Shown here: piece by piece, positions 33,189 to 40,383 of the stretch
How positions within the stretch are numbered: position 1 is the first letter of the stretch
How the letters are laid out: each line of letters starts with the position of its first letter
The notes under the pieces: generated by a model
The model's database searches: none
What the model was told of the DNA's origin: nothing
The model's input: the letters and a program-made list of their open reading frames with translations, nothing else
NCBI RefSeq assembly: GCF_902833145.1
Contig: NZ_CADFEN010000002.1
Span: 496,001-560,000, forward strand
Length of the DNA: 64,000 nt
Source: Burkholderia sp. BCC0506
Lineage (GTDB): Bacteria > Pseudomonadota > Gammaproteobacteria > Burkholderiales > Burkholderiaceae
Direction: 5' to 3'
Position numbers and translations under genes: made by a program

Positions 33189-35996
33189 ATGTCCAGAATT
33201 CGTCTTGATCTCGTTGTCTTCGTCGCCGGTCTGCTCGCTGTGGGCTGGATCGGTGCCGGCTATGTCGCGTCGAACCCGCTGGCGGCGGCCGTCACGCTGC
33301 TGATCGGCGCGTGCTACGTCGCCGGCGCCTGGGAGCTGCTGCGCTACCGGCAGGCGACCGCCACGCTGTCGCACGCGCTTGCCGGCCTGACCGAGCCGCC
33401 CGCGAAGCTCGACACGTGGCTCGACACGCTGCATCCGGGCCTGCGCGGCGCGGTGCGCGCACGGGTCGAAGGCGCGCGCGTCGCGCTGCCGGGCCCGGCG
33501 CTCACGCCTTACCTCGTCGGCCTGCTGGTGCTGCTCGGCATGCTCGGCACGCTGCTCGGGATGGTCGTCACGCTGAAGGGCACGGGCGCCGCGCTCGAGA
33601 GCGCGACCGATCTCGATGCGATCCGCGCGTCGCTGATCGCGCCGGTGAAGGGGCTCGGGTTCGCGTTCGGCACGTCGATCGCCGGTGTGGCGACATCCGC
33701 GATGCTCGGGCTGCTGTCCGCGCTCGTGCGCCGCGAGCGGATCGACGCGGCCCAGCAGCTCGACGCGAAGATCGCGACGACGCTGCGCGTGTATTCGTCC
33801 GCGCACCAGCGCGACGAATCGTTCCGGCTGCTGCAGCGCCAGGCCGACGTGATGCCGGCGCTGGTCGACCGGCTGCAGACGATGATGACGACGCTCGAGG
33901 CGCGCAGCGTGGCGTTGCACGATCGCCAGCTCGAAAGCCAGCAGGCGTTTTTCGACCGGACCGAGCGGGCGTATGCGGGCCTCGCGTCGAACGTCGGCGA
34001 TGCGCTGAAGGAAAGCGCCGCCGAAAGCGCGCGCGTGGCCGGCGCCGCGTTGCAGCCGGTCGTCGCCGCGACGATGAGCGGGCTCGCGCAGGAAATGGCC
34101 GCGCTGCGCGACACCGTGACGGGCGCGGTGCAGCGTCAGCTCGACGGGCTGACCGAAGGCTTCGAGAAGACCACCGGCAACGTGACGGCCGTGTGGAACC
34201 GCGCGATCGACGAACAACGTCAGGCGGGTAGCGCCGTCGCGCAGCAGTTGCAGACGACGCTCGGCCAGTTCACCGAGACGTTCGCGCGGCGTTCGTCGGA
34301 TCTGCTCGACGGCGTCGCGACGCGCCTCGAATCGACCGAAGGCCGCCTGTCGGATGCATGGCGCGATGCGCTGGCGCGCCAGGAGCAGGTCGGCGAGACG
34401 CTGGCCGGCCAGCACGCGCGCGCGCTGGGCGAAGCCGCCGCGACGTTCGAGCGCCATTCGGCCGCGACGCTTGCCGCGATGCGCGAGTCGCACGCGGGTT
34501 TGCAGACGCAACTGGCCGCACGCGATGAAGAACGTCTCGCTGCGTGGAACGATTCGCTCGCCGCGATGGCCGCGAAGCTCGGCGAAGAATGGCAGCGCGC
34601 GGGCGTGCATAGCGCGGGCCGTCAGCAGGAAATCTGCGACGCCCTCGCGCAAACGACGCGCGATCTCACGGCACAGGCCGCGACGTTCGAACAACGCTCG
34701 AACGATCTGCTGTCGACCATTCGCGAGTCGCACACGGGCTTGCAATCGCAACTGGCCGCGCGCGACGAAGAACGTCTCGCTGCGTGGAACGAGTCGCTGG
34801 CCGCGATGGCGGCGAAGCTCGGGGAAGAATGGCAGCGTGCGGGCGTGCATAGCGCGGGCCGTCAGCAGGAAATCTGCGACGCACTCGCACGAACGACGCG
34901 CGACCTCGCCGCACAGGCGTCGACGTTCGAACAACGCTCGACCGATCTGCTGTCGACGATTCGCGAGTCGCACACGGGCCTGCAATCGCAACTGGCCGCG
35001 CGCGACGAACAACGTCTCGCTGCGTGGAACGAGTCGCTGGCCGCGATGGCCGAGAAGCTCGGCGAAGAATGGCAGCGCGCAGGCGTGCATAGCGCCGGCC
35101 GTCAGCAGGAAATCTGCGATGCACTCGCACGAACGACGCGCGACCTCGCCGCACAGGCGTCGACGTTCGAACAACGCTCGACCGATCTGCTGGCGACGAT
35201 CCGCGAGTCGCACGCCGGCCTGCAATCGCAACTGGCCGCACGCGACGAGGCCCGCCTGTCCGCCTGGAGCGAGTCGCTCGCCGCGATGGCGGCCGCGCTG
35301 CGCGACGAATGGGCGCAGACGAGCGCACAAGCCGCGGCGCGCCAGCAGGACATCTGCGACGCGCTGACCCGCACCGCGAACGACATCACCGCGCAGGCGC
35401 AGGCCCACGCGAGCGATACCATCAACGAAATCGCGCGTCTCGTGCAGGCCGCGTCGGAGGCGCCGAAGGCCGCGGCCGACGTCGTCGCCGAGCTGCGCCA
35501 GCGCCTGTCCGACAGCATGGTGCGCGACACCGCGATGCTCGAGGAACGCAGCCGCCTGCTCGCGACGCTGGAGACGCTGCTCGGCGCGGTCAACCACGCG
35601 TCGACCGAACAGCGCGCCGCGATCGACGCGCTCGTCAGCACGTCGGCCGATCTGCTCGATCGCGTCGGCGCGCGCTTCAACGACACCGTCGATGCCGAAA
35701 CGCGCAAGCTCGATTCGGTGACCGCGCAGGTCACGGCCGGCGCCGTCGAAGTGGCGAGCCTCGGCGACGCGTTCGGGACGGCCGTGCAGGTGTTCGGCGA
35801 ATCGAACGACAAGTTGCTGACGCATCTGCAGCGCATCGAGGCCGCGCTCGAGAAATCGCTCGCGCGCAGCGACGAGCAGCTCGAGTACTACGTCGCGCAG
35901 GCGCGCGAGGTGATCGACCTGAGCGTGATGTCGCAGAAGCAGATCGTCGAAGACCTGCAGCAGCTCGCCGGCCGGCGGGCGCCCGTCGGAGCGTAA
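33189..35996 (+). CDS. DUF802 membrane protein, MotA/ZorA-like stator with long repeat tail
   Basis: 935 residues. Hydrophobic segments lie at about 8-28, 31-48, 106-128 and 155-180. The last two, PYLVGLLVLLGMLGTLLGMV and VKGLGFAFGTSIAGVATSAM, match the paired core helices of MotA/TolQ/ZorA proteins. After residue 181 comes a cytoplasmic tail of about 750 residues, predicted as coiled coil, including four 80-residue repeats (about 432-751). MotA and TolQ lack such a tail; ZorA has one that extends into the cell. It would form the pentameric proton channel with the MotB-like protein encoded 3 bp downstream. Assignment to Zorya is by gene set and layout. Confidence 0.85.
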   Translation: MSRIRLDLVVFVAGLLAVGWIGAGYVASNPLAAAVTLLIGACYVAGAWELLRYRQATATLSHALAGLTEPPAKLDTWLDTLHPGLRGAVRARVEGARVALPGPALTPYLVGLLVLLGMLGTLLGMVVTLKGTGAALESATDLDAIRASLIAPVKGLGFAFGTSIAGVATSAMLGLLSALVRRERIDAAQQLDAKIATTLRVYSSAHQRDESFRLLQRQADVMPALVDRLQTMMTTLEARSVALHDRQLESQQAFFDRTERAYAGLASNVGDALKESAAESARVAGAALQPVVAATMSGLAQEMAALRDTVTGAVQRQLDGLTEGFEKTTGNVTAVWNRAIDEQRQAGSAVAQQLQTTLGQFTETFARRSSDLLDGVATRLESTEGRLSDAWRDALARQEQVGETLAGQHARALGEAAATFERHSAATLAAMRESHAGLQTQLAARDEERLAAWNDSLAAMAAKLGEEWQRAGVHSAGRQQEICDALAQTTRDLTAQAATFEQRSNDLLSTIRESHTGLQSQLAARDEERLAAWNESLAAMAAKLGEEWQRAGVHSAGRQQEICDALARTTRDLAAQASTFEQRSTDLLSTIRESHTGLQSQLAARDEQRLAAWNESLAAMAEKLGEEWQRAGVHSAGRQQEICDALARTTRDLAAQASTFEQRSTDLLATIRESHAGLQSQLAARDEARLSAWSESLAAMAAALRDEWAQTSAQAAARQQDICDALTRTANDITAQAQAHASDTINEIARLVQAASEAPKAAADVVAELRQRLSDSMVRDTAMLEERSRLLATLETLLGAVNHASTEQRAAIDALVSTSADLLDRVGARFNDTVDAETRKLDSVTAQVTAGAVEVASLGDAFGTAVQVFGESNDKLLTHLQRIEAALEKSLARSDEQLEYYVAQAREVIDLSVMSQKQIVEDLQQLAGRRAPVGA
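34482..35441 (+). repeat. four tandem 240-bp repeats inside the DUF802 gene
   Basis: Units at 34482-34721, 34722-34961, 34962-35201 and a diverged 35202-35441 each encode 80 residues starting RESH(A/T)GLQ. Units 2 and 3 are almost identical in DNA, including at synonymous sites, which points to recent duplication or gene conversion. The length keeps the frame, so recombination between units would change tail length in 80-residue steps. Confidence 0.92.
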
Positions 35997-35999
35997 CGC

Positions 36000-36644
36000 A
36001 TGCACGACGAAATCGACGGCGGCGCGCAATCGGCGCCGGTGTGGCCCGCGTTCGCCGACCTGATGTCGGTGCTGCTCGGCGCGTTCGTGCTGATCCTCGT
36101 CGGCGTGATCGGCATGCAGCTTCAGCTCACGTCGAAGCTCGAGGAAGCGGTGCGTGCGCGCCAGCTCGAGGCGCAGCAGCGCAAGTCGCTCGAACAGGCG
36201 CTCGCCGGGCCGCTCGCGGCCGGCCGCGTGACGCTCGTGAACGGGCGCATCGGCATCAGCGGCAACGTGCTGTTCGCGCTGAACTCCGACCAGTTGCAGC
36301 CCGCGGGCCGCGACCTGCTGAAGACGCTGGCCGGCCCGCTGGCCACGTACCTGAAGACGCGCGACGAAATCCTGATGGTCAGCGGCTTCGCGGACGACCA
36401 GCAGGTGCACGCCGGCAACCGCCTGTTCGCGGACAACTGGGAACTGTCGGCCAAGCGCGCGCTGACGGTCACGCGCGCGCTGATCGACGCCGGCGTGCCG
36501 CCCGCGTCGGTGTTCGCGGCGGCGTTCGGCTCCGAACAGCCGGTCAGCTCGAATGCGGACGATGAAGGCCGCGCGAAGAATCGCCGCGTGGAGATCGCGC
36601 CGGTGCCGCGCAAATCGGCGTCGAACGGAGGGAAGGCAAAGTGA
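36000..36644 (+). CDS. OmpA/MotB-family stator partner (ZorB-like)
   Basis: 214 residues. A single N-terminal membrane helix holds the MotB-type acidic residue: WPAFADLMSVLLGAFVLIL, with Asp20 equivalent to the proton-carrying Asp of MotB and ZorB. A short linker leads to an OmpA-like peptidoglycan-binding domain (LFALNSDQLQPAGRDLL, LSAKRALTVTRALIDAG, GRAKNRRVEI). Start and stop are locked to the neighbours (3 bp after the DUF802 stop; GTGA overlap with the DUF2894 start). With the DUF802 protein it should make an ion-driven stator anchored to the cell wall. Confidence 0.88.
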   Translation: MHDEIDGGAQSAPVWPAFADLMSVLLGAFVLILVGVIGMQLQLTSKLEEAVRARQLEAQQRKSLEQALAGPLAAGRVTLVNGRIGISGNVLFALNSDQLQPAGRDLLKTLAGPLATYLKTRDEILMVSGFADDQQVHAGNRLFADNWELSAKRALTVTRALIDAGVPPASVFAAAFGSEQPVSSNADDEGRAKNRRVEIAPVPRKSASNGGKAK

Positions 36645-37267
36645 CGGGCGATGCGACGCAGGTGCGCGCGACGCTCGACGCATGGCGCGAGCAGGGCGCG
36701 GACCGGCTCGATCCCGTGCGGTTTCACCGGATCGACGCGCTCGCGCGCCGCGCGGCCGTGCTCGACGGCGCGGCACGTGCGCTGCTCGACGCGCGGCTGG
36801 CGGCGTTGATCGAAGGGTTTGCGCAGACCGTCGCACGCGCCGATGACGCCGCAGCGACGCGCGAGACGGCGCAAGCCGCCGCGCCTGTGCCCGCGCGCGG
36901 CGCGCTTGCCGCGCTCGTCGAAGGGCTCGGCCGCGATGCGCAGGCCGACCGGCGCGGGCTCGATCCCGAACTGGTCGACTACTTCCGCGCGACGTGGTCG
37001 AAAGTCCGTACGGAACAGCAATACCGCCAGTCGCTCGACCAAGTGCCGCGCAACGCGGGGCCGCTCAATTCGAACAGCCTCGTGCACCGCTCGCTTGCAA
37101 CGATGCGCGAGCTGTCGCCGGACTATCTGCAGCAGTTCCTGTCGTACGTCGATGCGCTCGCATGGCTCGAGGATCTCGCCGGCGGCGGCGCGCAGCCCGA
37201 GAAGGAAGCGCCGCGCGCGAAGGCGGCCAAGCCGGCGAGAAAGACGACGCGCGCCAAGGCGCGATAA
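36641..37267 (+). CDS. DUF2894 protein (ZorG-like candidate)
   Basis: 208 residues from GTG 36641, which overlaps the OmpA-like stop. The core LVDYFRATWSKVRTEQQYRQSLDQVP...GPLNSNSLVHRSLATMRELSPDYLQQFLSYVDALAWLE is the DUF2894 signature; the C-terminus is Lys/Arg/Ala-rich (KAAKPARKTTRAKAR), suggesting nucleic-acid contact. No nuclease motif is visible. From memory this family is ZorG of type III Zorya. The effector role within this set is unestablished. Confidence 0.82.
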   Translation: MTGDATQVRATLDAWREQGADRLDPVRFHRIDALARRAAVLDGAARALLDARLAALIEGFAQTVARADDAAATRETAQAAAPVPARGALAALVEGLGRDAQADRRGLDPELVDYFRATWSKVRTEQQYRQSLDQVPRNAGPLNSNSLVHRSLATMRELSPDYLQQFLSYVDALAWLEDLAGGGAQPEKEAPRAKAAKPARKTTRAKAR

Positions 37268-37300
37268 CGCCGCGGCGTATGCGGCCGGCGTGCGGATCGC

Positions 37301-37873
37301 CTACCGGTTCGGCGTGGGGTCGTCGATCGCCGCACCGAGCGCCCGCATCGCATCGACCAGCGCCGACGCGAACGACGGATGCGCGGCGATGCCCGCCGCG
37401 TCGAGCCGGCTGCCGAGGATCGGCAGCGCGATCGATGCGGGCTCGACGATGCGCGCCGACATCACCGACAGCGTTTCCCGCAGCGCCGCGTCCGCATGCG
37501 TCGCGCGCGGCGACGCGTTCAGCACCGCGACCGGCTTGTACACGATGGCCTCGCCTCCCACGATCCAGTCCAGCGCGTTCTTCATCACGCCCGTGACGCC
37601 GTGCGCGTATTCCGGGCTGGCGATCAGCACGCCGTCGGCCGCGTTCAGGCGGTCGATCAGATCGCGCACCGCGGCGGGCGTCGGATATTCGATATCGGGA
37701 TTGAACAGCGGGAATTCGCCGAGACGATCGAAGCGCGCGATGCGCATGCCGCGCGGGGCGACGAGCGCGGCGGCGTCGAGCAGCGCGGCGTTGCACGACT
37801 GCGCGCGCAGGCTGCCGCACAGCGCGACGATATCGAGCGGGCGGTTGACGTCGGTGCGGGGATCGAGGGTCAT
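37301..37873 (-). CDS. NADPH-dependent FMN reductase
   Basis: 190 residues with a flavodoxin-like fold: ALCGSLRAQSCNAALL (FMN phosphate loop) and IASPEYAHGVTGVMKNALDWI, the signature of the SsuE/ArsH/chromate-reductase group. It supplies reduced FMN or reduces quinones and azo compounds. It converges with the stator-like operon, 33 bp from its end, and has no obvious partner monooxygenase nearby. Confidence 0.92.
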   Translation of the reverse strand: MTLDPRTDVNRPLDIVALCGSLRAQSCNAALLDAAALVAPRGMRIARFDRLGEFPLFNPDIEYPTPAAVRDLIDRLNAADGVLIASPEYAHGVTGVMKNALDWIVGGEAIVYKPVAVLNASPRATHADAALRETLSVMSARIVEPASIALPILGSRLDAAGIAAHPSFASALVDAMRALGAAIDDPTPNR

Positions 37874-37927
37874 CGAAGGGCGTGTCGATTGGCGGGTTGA
37901 GCCCGCGCATCGCGCGGCTTCGGCGGA

Positions 37928-38518
37928 TTATCGCATCGGCGCTCGGGCCGCGTCGCTCATCCCGGCCGCCTGCGCGAAAGTGCCGATGTCCCATCCGTTC
38001 CCGAGCAACAGCCGCCGCGTGTGCAGCGCGCCGTGCACGTCGTCGGCGACGGTGGCGCCGAGATAGCGCAGCGCGCGGCCTTCGACATCGACGAAGCCAT
38101 GCCGGTAATCCTGCGCGAGCGCCGTCCACAACCGCGCGGCGCCGACCGACTGGCGCGCGCCGCTGATCAGGCACAGGCCCGCGTCGAGCCCCCAGCGGTA
38201 CAGCGTCGTCGCGAGGCCCTTGCGTTGCGCCGAGCCGCGCAGCCGCGTATGCGGCGCGCGCAGGTAGCGGTCGGCGCGGCGCGGGATTTCGGGCAGGCGG
38301 TTGAACACCGTGTAGCCGGCGAGCTGGCGCGCGGCCGGATCCTCGACGTACAGGAAGTATTCGCCGTCCGCCTCGCGGTGGCGGACGATCAGGCCCGAGC
38401 GGCCGAGCGCGACCGCCGGCAGGCCGTGCAGGCGATGGCCCGCCTGGTGGAGGCGTTCATACAGGGTGTCGAGTTCGTCGTCGATGTCGTGCTGGGAGTG
38501 CTGTACGTCGATACGCAT
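37928..38518 (-). CDS. GNAT-like acetyltransferase
   Basis: 196 residues. Segments YFLYVEDPAARQLAGYTVFNRL, LRGSAQRKGLATTLYRWGLDAG (acetyl-CoA loop-like) and LWTALAQDYRHGFVDVEG suggest a GNAT fold, but conservation is weaker than for the GNAT at 20465. No other in-frame start lies nearby, yet no ribosome site precedes ATG 38518; instead a terminator-like hairpin and T tract lie directly against the start codon. Confidence 0.75.
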   Translation of the reverse strand: MRIDVQHSQHDIDDELDTLYERLHQAGHRLHGLPAVALGRSGLIVRHREADGEYFLYVEDPAARQLAGYTVFNRLPEIPRRADRYLRAPHTRLRGSAQRKGLATTLYRWGLDAGLCLISGARQSVGAARLWTALAQDYRHGFVDVEGRALRYLGATVADDVHGALHTRRLLLGNGWDIGTFAQAAGMSDAARAPMR

Positions 38519-38521
38519 GGC

Positions 38522-38544
38522 AAAAAGCCGCCCGTCCCGGGCGG
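38522..38544 (-). terminator. rho-independent terminator abutting the GNAT start codon
   Basis: On the minus strand CCGCCCG-GGA-CGGGCGG is followed by CTTTTTG and, 3 bp later, the ATG of the GNAT-like gene. It would end the transcript of the 28-residue peptide gene upstream, or attenuate the GNAT-like gene. Confidence 0.65.
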
Positions 38545-38585
38545 TTCGGGAAAGAGGTTCATCGCAAAAGGGAACGGAAGCGGGT

Positions 38586-38621
38586 GCGGCCCCCGGGCTC
38601 GGCGACGCGAGCCGGGGCCGC
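38586..38621 (-). terminator. GC-rich stem-loop after the small peptide gene
   Basis: GCGGCCCC...GGCTC pairs with GAGCC-GGGGCCGC around an 8-base loop, 4 bp beyond the stop of the small peptide. No direct T tract follows on the minus strand, so it may be an mRNA-stabilising or rho-related structure. Confidence 0.4.
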
Positions 38622-38624
38622 GAA

Positions 38625-38711
38625 TCAGCTGGGGATGTGCTGGAAACCGGCGGCGATCGCGGCGAGGCCCGCGATGCAGAGTGCGAACAGGATCAGGACT
38701 TTGTGGATCAC
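38625..38711 (-). CDS. 28-residue hydrophobic membrane peptide
   Basis: GTG 38711 preceded by GAGG/AAGAGG on the minus strand opens a 28-codon ORF: a short basic start (MIHK) and then a single hydrophobic helix (VLILFALCIAGLAAIAAG) ending QHIPS. Size, ribosome site and following hairpins support a real small membrane protein. Function unknown. The remainder of the 38519-38972 gap shows only the hairpins listed. Confidence 0.55.
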   Translation of the reverse strand: MIHKVLILFALCIAGLAAIAAGFQHIPS

Positions 38712-38972
38712 GCCTCTTTCCTCATGAACGCGCGGCGCCGGCAGGCGGCATCGCGGAGACGGTGAGCGGCGGGCACGGCCCGCACGGCCGTCGCGCGGGG
38801 CGACGGTCGGGTGTCCGGCGACGGATCGTGCGCGGACGGCCAGCACCATACGCGACGTGTCGGCGGCGAGCAATCGGACGGGAGGAGAAAGGCGACGAAA
38901 AGCGGAGAATCGGGGTGTTTCGCGACAATTGGCCGCATGGGGCGCGTTGAAACGGGCGCCCCGCCCGCTGCG

Positions 38973-40256
38973 TCACACCGCCTGCCGCCCGCCGAACGCC
39001 TGCCGGACCCGCGCGAACAGACCGTGCCGCTCGATCCATTCGGCATACGCGCGATAGTCGGGATCGCGCATCAGGTGACGCTCTTCCGTCTTCGCCCGCG
39101 TGTAGTAGATCAGGTTGACGGCGACGAGCCCGGCGCAGTGCATGAGTCCGATCTGCCAGCCGAGCGGCTCGACGAACGGCACCGACACCATCCAGTACGA
39201 CAGGTTCTTCGTGATGTACGCCGGATGCTTCGTGAAGCGGTACGGGCCCGACGTGATGATCCCGCGGTTGGTGAGGTTCGAGAATCGCAGCCCGAACGAG
39301 ATCGTGCACAGCGCGTAGGTCAGCAGCAGCAGGATGATCACCGTGCCCCAGATCACGCGCAGCGTCGGCGCCGACAGCAGCCAGTTGTCCCAGAACATCG
39401 AGCCTTCGTAGCGGATGTAGTTGTTCGAGATCAGCGACCAGAACGGCTGGTAGCAGATCAGCGCGGCCACCCAGCCGAGCGTCGTCGGCTCGACGGTGCG
39501 CACGTGGCTGTCGAGGATGCGGAACGTGCAGAGGTAGCCGACGGTGCCGAACATCAGGTCCATCGTGAACGACAGGTCGTACATGAACACGAAGGTCGCG
39601 ATCGTCATCGGCGCGTGCATCGCGTTCGCGAGCGACGCGCTCAGGTGATCGGCGTCCTTGGAGAGATAGACGGTCATCAGCGGCAGGAAGAACGCCTTCA
39701 CGCCCCAGCCGGCCAGCATCTCGCGCACCGGCTTCCAGCTCGCGGGCCGCTCGCGGCGAAACAGGAGGCGGCCCCACAGCAGGTACGCGTCGTCGGTCTC
39801 GCGCTGGTGGCGGTCCATCCATGCGAAGTAGAACGGCGCGGCGACGATCACGTACGGCGCGAGCGAGCGCAGCAGCGACCAGAACGGCAGGTAGAACGCG
39901 CCGTGGTATTCGGGCAGCAGCCAGTAGATCGCGCCGATGCCCGCGTAGATCGACGTCAGCGCGCCGAGCCGCGTCGCGACGCGTGCGACGCTCAAGGGCC
40001 GGACGGCCTGTCGCGACAGCCCCGCACTCGGGCGCAGGTAGACGCGCGAGATGAAGAGTTCGTGCAGCGCGATCGTGCCGATGATCGCGAGGCTCGCGAT
40101 GACCGCACGCGTGGCCGCGTCGAGGGCCGGGTGGTCGCGCGTGATCCACAGCGCGAAGAGTCCGGCCGTGATGCCGAGCAGGCCGGCGCGAAACGGCGTG
40201 GCGGAACGGGGTGGGTGGTCCGGAGCAGCGACGACGCCGTCGAGCGTGGAGTTCAT
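38973..40256 (-). CDS. multi-pass membrane protein with ICMT/PEMT-like methyltransferase domain
   Basis: 427 residues with about nine to ten hydrophobic segments. The C-terminal third has SGPYRFTKHPAYITKNLSYW and, near the end, EERHLMRDPDYRAYAEWI, the SAM-binding pattern of isoprenylcysteine carboxyl methyltransferases and phospholipid methyltransferases. The N-terminal two thirds add membrane helices not seen in short ICMT-like proteins. ATG 40256 begins MNSTLDGVV. It lies downstream of the Gly-Thr-Ser lipoprotein gene on the same strand, 127 bp away. Substrate unknown. Confidence 0.82.
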   Translation of the reverse strand: MNSTLDGVVAAPDHPPRSATPFRAGLLGITAGLFALWITRDHPALDAATRAVIASLAIIGTIALHELFISRVYLRPSAGLSRQAVRPLSVARVATRLGALTSIYAGIGAIYWLLPEYHGAFYLPFWSLLRSLAPYVIVAAPFYFAWMDRHQRETDDAYLLWGRLLFRRERPASWKPVREMLAGWGVKAFFLPLMTVYLSKDADHLSASLANAMHAPMTIATFVFMYDLSFTMDLMFGTVGYLCTFRILDSHVRTVEPTTLGWVAALICYQPFWSLISNNYIRYEGSMFWDNWLLSAPTLRVIWGTVIILLLLTYALCTISFGLRFSNLTNRGIITSGPYRFTKHPAYITKNLSYWMVSVPFVEPLGWQIGLMHCAGLVAVNLIYYTRAKTEERHLMRDPDYRAYAEWIERHGLFARVRQAFGGRQAV

Positions 40257-40280
40257 GATCGGATCCTCGTAGGGATGAGG

Positions 40281-40312
40281 GCCGGCGCCCCCGCTTGGCG
40301 GGTGACGCCGGC
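40281..40312 (-). terminator. stem-loop between lipoprotein and methyltransferase-like genes
   Basis: GCCGGCG and CGCCGGC enclose a smaller CCCGC/GCGGG stem. It lies between two minus-strand genes and could be a terminator or a processing signal. No T tract follows. Confidence 0.35.
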
Positions 40313-40383
40313 CGTCGGCCGGGCTTGGTATGGATGCGCGCCCGGCCATTGGCCTGTCGTTCTGATACGTGATGCGTTAACGC

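Noticed and set aside
32847-36836. 1329-residue open frame on the minus strand across the DUF802 operon
   Set aside because: Arg/Ala/His-rich shadow of the plus-strand genes, typical of very GC-rich DNA; no domain and no ribosome site.
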